From assembly GCA_040616305.1 (NCBI GenBank), contig CP159918.1, positions 434,001-498,000 of the forward strand: a DNA stretch of 64,000 bases, read 5' to 3'. Under the pieces are notes generated by a model. It made no database searches. It was not told where the DNA came from and was given only the letters and a program-made list of their open reading frames with translations. The translations under genes were made by a program, and so were the position numbers. Origin of the DNA: UBA1876 sp003446665. GTDB taxonomy: Bacteria > Synergistota > Synergistia > Synergistales > Thermovirgaceae. The first letter of the stretch is position 1; each line of letters begins with the position of its first letter. Below are positions 9,872 through 22,674 of this stretch, in pieces.

Positions 9872-9908
9872 GCGGCTTAGCCTCTATCAGGTAAAGCCGC
9901 TTTCTTTT
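9872..9908 (+). terminator. Intrinsic terminator after proS
   Basis: Stem GCGGCTT (9872-9878) with AAGCCGC (9894-9900), then TTTCTTTT. It lies 43 nt after the proS stop and before the macro-domain gene. Confidence 0.75.
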
Positions 9909-9965
9909 ATACTAATAGAGGATGAAAGGCAAAAAGACGCATAAGAAAAATCGGGAGGAGAGACC

Positions 9966-10520
9966 ATGATTTCCGAGCGAAAGGTCGGTAAAACGTGGAT
10001 ACGTTTATGCAAAGGGGACATTACCTGTTATGACGGTGATGCCATCGTTAATGCCGCCACCGAAAAACTGGTCATGGATGCCGGAGTGGCGGGCGCTATC
10101 AAGGAAAAAGGCGGAGAATCCATTGAACACGAGGCACTCGGCAGGCTGCCCATAGAGGTGGGTGAAGCCATAGTGACCAGCGCGGGAAACCTCACTGTGG
10201 ATTATGTCATTCACGCCGTCGTCGTTCGTCGGGATGGTCATACAGGAGAGGCGGAGATCAGGACGGCAACCCAAAACAGCCTTTACAGGTGCGATGAACT
10301 GTCGATAGAGCGTGTGGCCTTCCCGGCACTTGGAACGGGCCTGGGCGGTTATCCCGTCGACAAATGCGCCAGGGCCATGCTTGAGGAAGTTGTGCTTTAT
10401 CTAGAGGAAGAAAGAGATACCTCCCTGAAGGAAATCGCATTTTACCTCTTCGGTGAGGAAACCTGGATAACCTTTTCAAAGGTGCTGGAAACAATCAACG
10501 TCGTTGACGTTCCAGAGTGA
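9966..10520 (+). CDS. Macro-domain (ADP-ribose-binding) protein
   Basis: 184 residues, a single macro domain. Seen are the GDIT strand, the IVNAAT loop, the GVAGAI helix start, VIHAV, and the phosphate-binding ALGTGLGGYP loop. These domains bind ADP-ribose or hydrolyse O-acetyl-ADP-ribose or ADP-ribosylated groups. The glycine run normally before GVAGAI is replaced by MDA, so substrate preference may differ. It has its own ribosome site (GGGAGGAGACC) before ATG 9966. A Sir2 deacetylase gene, whose product is O-acetyl-ADP-ribose, lies on the other side of the rRNA operon; a link is only suggestive. Confidence 0.92.
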   Translation: MISERKVGKTWIRLCKGDITCYDGDAIVNAATEKLVMDAGVAGAIKEKGGESIEHEALGRLPIEVGEAIVTSAGNLTVDYVIHAVVVRRDGHTGEAEIRTATQNSLYRCDELSIERVAFPALGTGLGGYPVDKCARAMLEEVVLYLEEERDTSLKEIAFYLFGEETWITFSKVLETINVVDVPE

Positions 10521-10665
10521 GGTTTTAAGACGAACCCCAACCGGGTTCTGTCCTATGGTTTTTGGGTTTTCCTCTTGCGCCTGATTCATATAACTGAAGG
10601 GGAAATTGACTCGTCTGAAAAAAAGCTGTTTTTATCGGCAACTAGCGAAAGGGTTTGTAACGAAC

Positions 10666-12231
10666 ATGTATGAACCTTCCGACATAGAGCTGAACGATGA
10701 ATTCAGGCGTGCTCTCGATGTGATGGAAAACACGTCCAGGAACGTATTCGTCACTGGTAGGGCGGGTACGGGCAAGTCAACCTTGCTCAGCTATTTTCGC
10801 GACATAAGCGAGAAGAACATGGTTGTTCTGGCTCCTACCGGGGTTGCCGCCCTGAATGTCAAGGGTCAGACCATTCATTCCTTCTTCGGGTTCAAGCCGG
10901 GTATTACCGTTGACAAAGTGTCGAAAGCCCGCTCGAAGGGCAGCAAGAAAAACGTCTACAAGGCTCTGGATGCGATCATTATCGACGAGATATCCATGGT
11001 GCGGGCCGACCTGCTTGATTGTGTTGACAAGTTTCTGCAACTGAACGGTCCGAAGCGGGACAGGCCTTTCGGCGGAATCCAGATGATTTTTTTCGGGGAC
11101 CTGTACCAACTCTCGCCGGTGGTCACTGGCACGGAAAAGAAGGTCTTCCAGTCCCTTTATGAAACGCCCTATTTTTACAGCTCAAAAGCCTTTGGTTCGG
11201 TGGATTGGGAGTTCATAGAGTTGAAAAAGGTGTACAGGCAGCACGACCAGCATTTCCTGAGCATGTTGAATTCCATCCGAAACAATTCGATCGACGAAGA
11301 AGGGATCCGGCTCCTCAACAAAAGGTATATGCCGGATTTCGAACCGCCTCCGGGCGACTTCTACGTTTACCTTGCTACTACCAACAAGATCGCCGAAGAG
11401 ATAAACACCAGGGAACTGGCCAGGCTCCCAGGTGACGTGCACTATTTCGACTCATATTCGGAAGGGGAATTCGGCGACGAATACTTGCCTACGGGCCGCC
11501 AACTCAAGCTCAAGGCGGGAGCACAGATAATGATGATAAACAACGATCCTGCCGGTCGTTGGGTCAATGGGAGCATTGGTAAAGTCCTGGAGATAGTAAA
11601 AGACGAGGACGATATTGTCATCGCCGAATTGACCGATGGCGAAATAGTGGAAATACTTCCTTACACCTGGGAGGTTTACAGGTTTTTCGCTGAAGAAGGG
11701 CGGCTTCAATCCGAGGTGGTCGGGAGGTTCACCCAATACCCGCTGACCTTGGCCTGGGCCATGACCATCCATAAAAGCCAGGGAAAGACCTTCGACAAAG
11801 TTATTATCGATATCGGGAAGGGTACCTTTTCCTACGGACAGGTATACGTCGCGTTGAGCCGATGCACTTCCCTCGAGGGGGTCGTGCTTAAAAGGCCCGT
11901 TCTAAAAAAACATATCTGGACGGACTACAAGGTGGTCGATTTTCTGACGAGTTTTCAATATACGAAAGCAGAAAAAGCATGTTCGCTTGAGAAGAAAATG
12001 GAAGCCATAAAAAAGGCAATTGAAGAAAACGCCGCCCTGGAAATGCTCTACTTGAGGCCGAACGACGAGAAGACCAAAAGGGTGGTAATCCCCAAAGAGC
12101 TAGGAGAAATGGAATACAGGGGGAAACGGTACATTGGCATGAAGGCCTATTGCACTTTGCGTGCCGGCGAAAGGGTATTTAGGGTCGACAGGATCCTCGA
12201 ACTTAACGTACTTCGACAAACAGAAGCCTGA
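10666..12231 (+). CDS. Pif1-like helicase with C-terminal WYL-like domain
   Basis: About 521 residues, a superfamily 1B helicase. Walker A GRAGTGKST is at 31-39, Walker B IIIDEIS near 104-110, and the C-terminal helicase block contains TIHKSQGKTFDKVIID and YVALSRC. The final ~68 residues (about 454-521) look like a WYL-type domain, a nucleic-acid or nucleotide sensing fold. ATG 10666 is chosen; a TTG at 10606 would add 20 residues but its AAGGGG site is only 3 nt away. Pif1 enzymes unwind G-quadruplex and forked DNA. The cellular role here is inferred. Confidence 0.88.
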   Translation: MYEPSDIELNDEFRRALDVMENTSRNVFVTGRAGTGKSTLLSYFRDISEKNMVVLAPTGVAALNVKGQTIHSFFGFKPGITVDKVSKARSKGSKKNVYKALDAIIIDEISMVRADLLDCVDKFLQLNGPKRDRPFGGIQMIFFGDLYQLSPVVTGTEKKVFQSLYETPYFYSSKAFGSVDWEFIELKKVYRQHDQHFLSMLNSIRNNSIDEEGIRLLNKRYMPDFEPPPGDFYVYLATTNKIAEEINTRELARLPGDVHYFDSYSEGEFGDEYLPTGRQLKLKAGAQIMMINNDPAGRWVNGSIGKVLEIVKDEDDIVIAELTDGEIVEILPYTWEVYRFFAEEGRLQSEVVGRFTQYPLTLAWAMTIHKSQGKTFDKVIIDIGKGTFSYGQVYVALSRCTSLEGVVLKRPVLKKHIWTDYKVVDFLTSFQYTKAEKACSLEKKMEAIKKAIEENAALEMLYLRPNDEKTKRVVIPKELGEMEYRGKRYIGMKAYCTLRAGERVFRVDRILELNVLRQTEA

Positions 12232-12320
12232 ATATGTCCTTGGCCCCCGGTTTTTTCACTTTGAAGATTTTCGGGCGACCCTTTTTTCTCAAAGAGGTTG
12301 ATTTTCGAGAAATTGCCCCC

Positions 12321-12349
12321 TTGACTTTCGTCGGCGGGCTTTGTAATAT
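12321..12349 (+). promoter_or_regulatory. rRNA operon promoter
   Basis: TTGACT (12321-12326), 17-nt spacer, TAATAT (12344-12349) with a TG just upstream of the -10. It lies ~100 nt before the mature 16S start. The spacing is ideal and the AT-rich stretch upstream (12256-12300) could help polymerase binding. Confidence 0.8.
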
Positions 12350-12401
12350 ACCCCTTGCGCGTTGAGAACAAGGTATTCGCGCATTGCACCTTGACACAAG
12401 A

Positions 12402-12415
12402 ATATAGGTGAACAG
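12402..12415 (+). other. Pre-16S processing stem, 5' arm
   Basis: This 14-nt leader segment (ATATAGGTGAACAG) is exactly complementary to 14025-14038 downstream of the 16S gene. The two would form the long-range stem that RNase III cuts to release pre-16S rRNA. Confidence 0.7.
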
Positions 12416-12449
12416 TCAGAGCGGGAGCTAACTGCAGTATAGGGAGAAA

Positions 12450-13991
<1,542 letters not shown>

Positions 13992-14024
13992 AGCATAAGG
14001 CTCACACAAAAGGCGACGTTTTGG

Positions 14025-14038
14025 CTGTTCACCTATAT
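14025..14038 (+). other. Pre-16S processing stem, 3' arm
   Basis: Exact complement of 12402-12415. The 16S-23S spacer is only ~95 nt and carries no tRNA gene. Confidence 0.7.
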
Positions 14039-14079
14039 ATTGCACATTGACAACAGCATAACGGAATGGGAAGAAGAGA

Positions 14080-17163
<3,084 letters not shown>

Positions 17164-17208
17164 TCTTTTTCCGATTTCGTAATGCTGCAAGGGAACAGTT
17201 TGTAGAGG

Positions 17209-17329
17209 TTTTCGGTGGTCATAGCGGAGGGGACACACCCGGATCCATGCCGAACCCGGCAGTTAAGCCCTCCAGCGCCGATGGTACTGCGGTGTGTAAC
17301 CGTGGGAGAGTAGGTCGCCGCCGGAAACC
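17209..17329 (+). rRNA. rrf: 5S ribosomal RNA
   Basis: About 121 nt, ~45 nt after the 23S gene. It has the conserved CCATGCCGAACCCGGCAGTTAAG core and the GCGCCGATGGTACTGC and GGGAGAGTAGGTCGCCGC segments; the two ends pair (TTTTCGGTGG with CCGCCGGAAA). Exact ends are approximate. Confidence 0.96.
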
Positions 17330-17396
17330 TTTTCCTTTTTTCAGTCCTCTTCTTCTCACTTGTCTTAACAAAAGAATAACCGTAAAGACATTCAAA

Positions 17397-17428
17397 CAAG
17401 GCGCCCCGGTTCCTGCCGGGGCGCCTTG
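17397..17428. terminator. Intrinsic terminator between rRNA operon and Sir2 gene
   Basis: A perfect 13-bp GC-rich stem (17397-17409 with 17416-17428) with loop TTCCTG. It lies between the plus-strand 5S gene and the end of the minus-strand Sir2 gene, so it probably serves both; T-runs are modest on either side. Confidence 0.75.
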
Positions 17429-17463
17429 TCTGTAAATTACCTTCGTGAGGCCGGTAAAAGTCC

Positions 17464-18252
17464 TCACGCGTCTTCTGGGATTTCCAGGCGGAGATGCTTG
17501 TTTACCGCGCTGAAGAAATCGTCGATATCCTCTTCGACGTGCAGGAGAACACGTTCTTGTGGCAGGTAGGTGAGGGAAATTTCTCCCTTATTCACTACTA
17601 TTATGTCTCCTTTTGTCATTGAGGGCAGAAGAGCCGCGGGGGTAACGACCAGGGACGACCCTACGACGAAAAGGAGCTCTGCCGAGAATGCCAGGGCCTT
17701 GCACTCTTCCAGGTGCTTAACCATTTCGCCGAAAAAAACTATGTCGGGCTTGACGACGCCGCCACAGCTGTCACAGCGGGGCACTTCGTAATCGAAAGCC
17801 ATTTTGAGACTTTCCTCGTACCCCCAGGTTTTGCCGCAGTCAACGCAGAAACTTTTCCAGATTCCACCATGGATTTCGTAGACTTTCTTCGAGCCCGCTC
17901 GCTGGTGCAGCGAGTCGATGTTTTGCGTAATGACACCTTCGAGAATCCCCTCTTTTTCCAGGGCTGCGAAAAACCTGTGTGCGAAGGTAGGTTTGATCTT
18001 TTCCACCGAACGCAAAAATTCCCGGTGGAAATCGTAAAAGAAACGAGGGTCCTGGTAAAAGTAGTCTATATCGAAAATGCGCTCGGGGTCCGTGTGAAGC
18101 TTTTGGCGGTAAATGCCTTTAGGTCCCCTGAAATCTGGCAATCCTGCGTTCGTGGACATGCCGGCTCCACTCAAAAGGACGGCTTTTCGAGTGTTTTGCA
18201 GTTTTTCGGCGCATTTTCGCGCCTGCGCTTCTAGAGCTTTTATCTCGGCCAT
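17464..18252 (-). CDS. Sir2-family NAD-dependent protein deacylase
   Basis: 262 residues. NAD-binding motifs GAGMSTNAGLPDFRGPKGIY and TQNIDSLHQRAG are intact, the catalytic His is in EIHGG, and a four-Cys zinc module is formed by CVDC and CDSC. It removes acyl groups from lysine using NAD+, giving O-acetyl-ADP-ribose. The start is ATG 18252, which has GGAGGG at the right distance; a 14-codon upstream extension is possible but has no site. Divergent from the superoxide reductase gene. Confidence 0.95.
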   Translation of the reverse strand: MAEIKALEAQARKCAEKLQNTRKAVLLSGAGMSTNAGLPDFRGPKGIYRQKLHTDPERIFDIDYFYQDPRFFYDFHREFLRSVEKIKPTFAHRFFAALEKEGILEGVITQNIDSLHQRAGSKKVYEIHGGIWKSFCVDCGKTWGYEESLKMAFDYEVPRCDSCGGVVKPDIVFFGEMVKHLEECKALAFSAELLFVVGSSLVVTPAALLPSMTKGDIIVVNKGEISLTYLPQERVLLHVEEDIDDFFSAVNKHLRLEIPEDA

Positions 18253-18331
18253 AAAATATCCCTCCGTTTCGGACTTACCGTTTAAACTTATCACAAACCG
18301 GAGGATGGCATCTTTTCCTCAAGGCTTTTAT

Positions 18332-18367
18332 TTGACATGTGAGCCGCCCTCGGGTAGAAAATATAAT
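18332..18367 (+). promoter_or_regulatory. Candidate promoter upstream of superoxide reductase gene
   Basis: TTGACA at 18332-18337 with TAGAAA 17 nt later (18355-18360); a perfect TATAAT also starts at 18362 but at a spacing of 24. A further TATAAT lies at 18423-18428 without a clear -35. One of these probably drives the superoxide reductase-ferritin pair. Confidence 0.4.
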
Positions 18368-18487
18368 AAAGAAAAACGTTTTCAAACTGGAGTCAGGAAG
18401 GTCGCTATCGTATTGCAGTTGCTATAATTGTCTCCAGAGACGAAACCGGATCTGGGAAAACTGATATTTCACAAGGAGGGATACTAG

Positions 18488-18862
18488 ATGGCGAAACTGA
18501 ACGAAGTATACAAATGTGAACTCTGTGGCAACATGGTTATAGTCGTTCATGATGGTGCGGGAGAGCTTGTTTGCTGCGGACAGCCCATGAAACGCATGGA
18601 GGAGCAGACCGCCGATTCCGCGACGGAAAAACACGTGCCGGTGATCGAAAAGAAAGAAGAAGGGATCCTGGTCAAAGTCGGGAGTGTTCCTCACCCGATG
18701 GAAGAAAAGCACTACATAGAATGGATCGAGTTGACAGTAGACGGGACGGTGCTAAGGCGTTTTCTCAAACCTCAGGAAGCACCGGAAGCGCTGTTCAAGG
18801 TAAAAGGTGAAAAGTTGAGTGCCCGGGAATACTGTAACGTACACGGACTCTGGAGGAGCTGA
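18488..18862 (+). CDS. dfx: Desulfoferrodoxin (2Fe superoxide reductase)
   Basis: 124 residues, full-length class I superoxide reductase: it reduces superoxide to peroxide without releasing O2. The N-terminal desulforedoxin-like iron centre has Cys10, Cys13, Cys29 and Cys30. The catalytic centre has His49 preceded by Glu47-Lys48, His69, His75, Cys116 and His119, all in canonical context. ATG 18488 follows AAGGAGGG. Ferritin starts 5 nt after its stop, so they are co-transcribed. This is the usual oxygen-defence strategy of strict anaerobes. Confidence 0.97.
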   Translation: MAKLNEVYKCELCGNMVIVVHDGAGELVCCGQPMKRMEEQTADSATEKHVPVIEKKEEGILVKVGSVPHPMEEKHYIEWIELTVDGTVLRRFLKPQEAPEALFKVKGEKLSAREYCNVHGLWRS

Positions 18863-18867
18863 CGATA

Positions 18868-19362
18868 ATGATTAGCAAGAAAATGCAGGAAGCGATGAAC
18901 AATCAGATTAACGAGGAACTTTTCTCAGCCTATCTTTATCTTTCCATGGCGGCCTGGTTCGAGAAAAACAACCTTCGTGGGGCCGCTTCGTGGATGCTTA
19001 AGCAATCCAGTGAAGAGACGGGTCATGCAATGAAATTTTTCAATCACCTCCTTGAGAGAGGCGGAGAGGTCGAGCTGCTGCCCATCAAGGGTCCCCAAAA
19101 AGAGTGGACTTCGATACTGGAAGTTTTTGAGGCCTCCCTGGAGCATGAACGTCATATTTCGGCCCGCATCAACGACCTTTATAGCCTGGCGCTGAAAGAA
19201 AGCGACTACGCTTCGCAGGTGTTCCTGCAGTGGTTTGTCGAGGAGCAGGTGGAGGAAGAGGCATCGGTGGATGAGGTTGTCCAGAAGCTCAAGCTGGTTT
19301 CCGATTCCAAACAGGGTATTTTTATGGTCGACAGGGAACTCGGCATGAGGGGGAACGATTAG
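18868..19362 (+). CDS. ftnA: Ferritin
   Basis: 164 residues, a bacterial non-haem ferritin that oxidises and stores iron in a 24-subunit shell. Di-iron ligands are visible: Glu17, Glu50 and His53 (SSEETGH). Later acidic residues around 94 and 127-130 complete the site. Placed 5 nt after the superoxide reductase stop with a GGAGGAGC... site inside the end of that gene. Storage of iron alongside superoxide removal limits Fenton chemistry. Followed by a terminator hairpin. Confidence 0.96.
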   Translation: MISKKMQEAMNNQINEELFSAYLYLSMAAWFEKNNLRGAASWMLKQSSEETGHAMKFFNHLLERGGEVELLPIKGPQKEWTSILEVFEASLEHERHISARINDLYSLALKESDYASQVFLQWFVEEQVEEEASVDEVVQKLKLVSDSKQGIFMVDRELGMRGND

Positions 19363-19418
19363 AACCTGTGCAGGCCGAATCCTTGATTGACGTGTGGAAG
19401 ATATAAGGTGTTTCCTGG

Positions 19419-19448
19419 CGGGGCAGGTCGCGACACCTGCCCCGTTTT
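19419..19448 (+). terminator. Intrinsic terminator after ferritin gene
   Basis: Stem CGGGGCAGGT (19419-19428) with ACCTGCCCCG (19435-19444), then TTTT. It separates the ferritin gene from the flavin reductase gene, perhaps only partially since the spacing is short. Confidence 0.75.
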
Positions 19449-19476
19449 ACACATGCCGACAGGAGGGGATGAAAAA

Positions 19477-20007
19477 ATGGAAAACAAAGACATTGACGTG
19501 AGGGCTTTGTACAAGATTTCCTACGGGCTGTACCTGGTAAGTTCCTGCAAGGGAGATAAATTCAACGGCCAGGTGGCCAATGCAGTCATGCAGGTGACGG
19601 CTGACCCCATAAGCATCGTAGCCTGTCTGCACAAGGACAACCTGACCACCGAGTGCATCCTGGATTCCGGCGTTTTCAGCGTGGGTGTCCTGGAACAGGA
19701 CACGCCCATGACCTTCATCGGCAATTTCGGTTTCAAGTGCGGCAGGGACATAGACAAGTTCTGTAATTGCAATTACCGGGTGGGCGTAACGGGCGCCCCG
19801 CTTCCGCTGGAACACACCCTTGCTGTTATCGAGGCTGAAGTGGTTCGTCATACAGACATATTTACTCACGTGATGTTTTTCGGCAAGGTGGTTTCTTCAG
19901 AAATCCTCAAGGAAGGGCCTCCCCTGACTTATGCCCATTACCACGAGGTCAAAAAGGGCAAATCGCCAAAGAACGCGCCTACCTCGACATTAAACAAGGT
20001 GAGATGA
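19477..20007 (+). CDS. Flavin reductase-like FMN-binding protein
   Basis: 176 residues of the flavoredoxin/flavin reductase-like family. The start of the domain (ALYKISYGLYLVSSCKG), the NAVMQVTADP strand and the FKCGRDIDKF region are typical of the FMN-binding domain in high-molecular-weight rubredoxin systems. ATG 19477 follows AGGAGGGG; an upstream in-frame extension of 30 codons overlaps the terminator and is unlikely. Probably donates electrons from NAD(P)H to rubredoxin-like proteins such as the nearby superoxide reductase (inference from position). The stop overlaps the next gene (ATGA). Confidence 0.87.
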   Translation: MENKDIDVRALYKISYGLYLVSSCKGDKFNGQVANAVMQVTADPISIVACLHKDNLTTECILDSGVFSVGVLEQDTPMTFIGNFGFKCGRDIDKFCNCNYRVGVTGAPLPLEHTLAVIEAEVVRHTDIFTHVMFFGKVVSSEILKEGPPLTYAHYHEVKKGKSPKNAPTSTLNKVR

Positions 20008-20867
20008 AGGCGGTGTCGGTAAAAACGCAAAACGGGACGGGAAAGCTGTTGAAATGGCTCGAAGGTCTTTACGAAAAATACAACAGGCGTGAGTATGTTC
20101 ACCCGGATCCTGTGGAGCTGCTGTACGCCTATGGGGATGTCAGGGACAGGGAAATAGCCGGAATCGTAGCGGCGGCACTTGCTTACGGCAGGGCGGCGTT
20201 GATAATAAAAAGCGCCGGCAGCGTGCTTGATGTCCTGGGGCTATCGCCTGCAGCTTCCCTTTCGGAGATGACCGATGCCGAGCTTATGCGTTCCTTGAAA
20301 GGCTTCAGGCATCGCTTTACCACCGGCTACGATATGGCGATGCTTCTTTCGGGGATCAGAAAGACCCTTGGCAGATACGAAACCCTGGAGGCCTGTTTCG
20401 CGGAAGGTCTCGAAAAGGGTCGAGGTTCAGTAACTGCCGGGCTAAGTCATTTGCGAAATGCCCTGTGTAGTTGGGAAGACGGAAAGGTAAACGCCGCGCT
20501 CCCCGACCCGGGCAAAGGGTCGGCGTGCAAAAGGTTGTACCTTTTCCTGAAGTGGATGGTCCGCTCCGATGATGTGGACCCAGGAGGATGGAAAGCCGTC
20601 GATCCCTCGCGGCTTTTGATACCCCTGGATACCCACATGTTTTCTATGACGCGCGAGTGGGGGATGACCAACAGGAAAAGTGCCGACATCAAGACGGTAC
20701 AGGAGGTAACCAGAGCCTTCGCGGCTCTGCGCCCTGATGACCCGTTGCGGTACGATTTCGTGTTGACCCGCTTCGGGATCAGGTCCGACATGGATAAAGG
20801 ACAGTTGCTGAAAGAGGGGTCATTCCTCCTGACGGGCCTGCAAAAACCAAGGGATCATCTAGTATAA
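20004..20867 (+). CDS. DUF2400 / TIGR02757 family protein
   Basis: 287 residues. The IAGIVAAALAYGRAALI segment, the LDTHMFSMTREWGM motif and the RYDFVLTRFGI ending are the hallmarks of this uncharacterised family. The LDTHM...R region resembles the helix-hairpin-helix DNA glycosylase fold, but no catalytic residues can be assigned with confidence. ATG overlaps the preceding stop (ATGA), implying translational coupling to the flavin reductase gene. Function unknown. Confidence 0.85.
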   Translation: MKAVSVKTQNGTGKLLKWLEGLYEKYNRREYVHPDPVELLYAYGDVRDREIAGIVAAALAYGRAALIIKSAGSVLDVLGLSPAASLSEMTDAELMRSLKGFRHRFTTGYDMAMLLSGIRKTLGRYETLEACFAEGLEKGRGSVTAGLSHLRNALCSWEDGKVNAALPDPGKGSACKRLYLFLKWMVRSDDVDPGGWKAVDPSRLLIPLDTHMFSMTREWGMTNRKSADIKTVQEVTRAFAALRPDDPLRYDFVLTRFGIRSDMDKGQLLKEGSFLLTGLQKPRDHLV

Positions 20868-20909
20868 TGACGGCAAAAGAAAGCCTTCTTCGAGGAGGAT
20901 ATTCGGAAA

Positions 20910-21581
20910 ATGGGAATTTTGCCCTACTGGGACAAAAACGTCGACCTGGAAATAGTTCCGTGGATACCTTACGGTGTCGATTTTACCCCTGTCTCCGTCA
21001 ATACCCTTCATAGCGAGCAGATAGGCCGTATCGCCAGGATAGCGCTGGAACTGGACAGCGAGCTTTTGTGCCTAGAGGGAATGACAACCGGCCAGGTCGG
21101 ATCCTTGTTCAGGGAAAAGCTTATACTGCCCGACGACAGAACCTCGCTGGTTCCGGGATTCTCGATGGTTTTCGCCTATTCACGGCCCATGGAGGCCTTT
21201 TTGGGCATTTTTGCCGAGGCCTTCCCGGGTATCAGCGCGGGCCTGTCCCTCTGTGGGGTCTGGGACAGGACCATGCTCGTAGACGAGTGCAAGGTGATAG
21301 TACTTGTAAGCGACAGCCCTCTTTTCAACGAGGAAGGCTGCCTGGACGCGCTTTCGGAACTACTCGAGAAATCTCCGGCGGCGGACAGTGGAATGCGCAA
21401 TTCCTTTTTCGCGGAACAGTTTGGGTACAGACGGTTTTCCATACCTTTTGAAACCGATGACGTAACCGAACTTTGCATAACCAAGGTTTTGTTTGATTTC
21501 GAATTCGAAGCCACTCGGCAAATAGTCGGCCCAGCGCCGGAGGTGGCCTTCCCTAATCATTCTTTCAAGGGTATTCATTGA
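20910..21581 (+). CDS. Conserved-looking protein of unknown function
   Basis: 223 residues, not recognised. No signal peptide or membrane helix. It reads as a mixed alpha/beta soluble protein with hydrophobic strands such as KVIVLVSDS. ATG 20910 follows GAGGAGG at good spacing. Its stop overlaps the ATG of mntP (TGATG), so it is co-translated with the manganese exporter. A TATAAT at 20863-20868 may give it its own promoter. No homologous family comes to mind; probably restricted to this lineage. Confidence 0.75.
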   Translation: MGILPYWDKNVDLEIVPWIPYGVDFTPVSVNTLHSEQIGRIARIALELDSELLCLEGMTTGQVGSLFREKLILPDDRTSLVPGFSMVFAYSRPMEAFLGIFAEAFPGISAGLSLCGVWDRTMLVDECKVIVLVSDSPLFNEEGCLDALSELLEKSPAADSGMRNSFFAEQFGYRRFSIPFETDDVTELCITKVLFDFEFEATRQIVGPAPEVAFPNHSFKGIH

Positions 21582-22144
21582 TGAACCTGGCTACGACGGC
21601 CCTTTTGGGCTTCGGCCTTTCCATGGACGCCTTTGCCGTTTCGATAGTTATCTCTTTTTGCGTTATGAAACTCAAAAACGTACATGTGCTGAGAGTTGCC
21701 GGCAGTTTTGGCTTTTTCCAGGCCGCTATGCCTCTTTTTGGATGGTTGGCGGCTTCAGGGTTTGCGGAATCCATAAGGCCATGGGATCACTGGCTGGCTT
21801 TTTTGCTATTGGCTGGGGTCGGTGCGCACATGGTTCGGGAGGGGCTTGAAAAAAGCGTTTCTTGCCCGAATTGGCCGGATCCGACAAAGGGTAAAGCCCT
21901 GTTCGCGCTTTCTGTAGGCACGAGTATAGATGCCTTTGCGGCCGGGGCAGGGTTCGTGGGACTGAGGGTGGACATTATACGGACGGTGACCGTTATCGGC
22001 TTGATGACATTCGGGATTTCCGTGGTGGGTATGCTTTTCGGAGACCGTCTGGGGAAACACTCGGGTAAAAGAATGCTTGTTGTCGGCGGGCTTGTTCTCG
22101 CCTTGTTGGGACTCAAGATCCTGCTGGAACACCTTATAGCCTGA
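21581..22144 (+). CDS. mntP: MntP-type manganese efflux pump
   Basis: 187 residues with six hydrophobic helices. The two family motifs GLSMDAFAVS and GTSIDAFAAG, with their conserved aspartates in membrane helices, are intact. MntP exports Mn2+ from the cytosol. The ATG overlaps the previous stop. No yybP-ykoY riboswitch-like structure is apparent upstream because the preceding gene overlaps. Length and helix count match the family. Confidence 0.93.
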   Translation: MNLATTALLGFGLSMDAFAVSIVISFCVMKLKNVHVLRVAGSFGFFQAAMPLFGWLAASGFAESIRPWDHWLAFLLLAGVGAHMVREGLEKSVSCPNWPDPTKGKALFALSVGTSIDAFAAGAGFVGLRVDIIRTVTVIGLMTFGISVVGMLFGDRLGKHSGKRMLVVGGLVLALLGLKILLEHLIA

Positions 22145-22158
22145 CGGGGGTGTAAAAG

Positions 22159-22674
22159 TTGCCCTGCACGAGACCCGGATGGGACAGCTATTTCATGTCT
22201 ATTGCCAAAGTTGTTTCTACCAGAAGCACCTGCCTGAGGCGAAGAGTGGGGGCTGTTTTGGTTCGTGACCGGCAGATAATAAGCACAGGCTACAACGGCG
22301 CGCCGAAAGGGGTACCCCATTGCGAAGAGGTGGGATGCCTGAGGGAGGAACTTTCCGTCCCGTCCGGCGAGCGCCATGAAATATGCCGCGGATCACACGC
22401 CGAGATCAACGCCATAGCACAAGCCGCTGCCGTGGGGTCGCAGACTGCCGGTGCAACGCTATATTGTACCCATGAACCCTGTGCCTTCTGTGCCAAGGCG
22501 CTCATCAACGCCGGGGTCGTGCGGATCGTTTACAGGAAGCCCTATCCTGACGAACTTTCCCGCAGGATCAGGGAAGATGCCGGAATGGATGAAACGGTCT
22601 TTCCGGAGGAGCGATATGATGAGTGCTTGAGGCTGAACAAGCCGACTGGAGATGATGACGGCCGTGGCGATTGA
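22159..22674 (+). CDS. dCMP/cytidine deaminase family (ComEB-like)
   Basis: 171 residues, a zinc-dependent deaminase that most likely converts dCMP to dUMP. The zinc site is HAE (in GSHAEINAIAQ) plus EPCAFCAK, and the VGAVLVRD and STGYNGAPKG substrate segments are present. It starts at TTG 22159 after GGGGGTG, as no ATG is available before the domain. The next gene starts 23 nt before its stop, so both are translated from one message. Confidence 0.93.
   Translation: MPCTRPGWDSYFMSIAKVVSTRSTCLRRRVGAVLVRDRQIISTGYNGAPKGVPHCEEVGCLREELSVPSGERHEICRGSHAEINAIAQAAAVGSQTAGATLYCTHEPCAFCAKALINAGVVRIVYRKPYPDELSRRIREDAGMDETVFPEERYDECLRLNKPTGDDDGRGD

Noticed and set aside
12391..12410. Second rRNA promoter (TTGACA near 12391)
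   Set aside because: The nearest -10-like sequence is only ~10 nt away, and the segment is already explained as the pre-16S processing stem.
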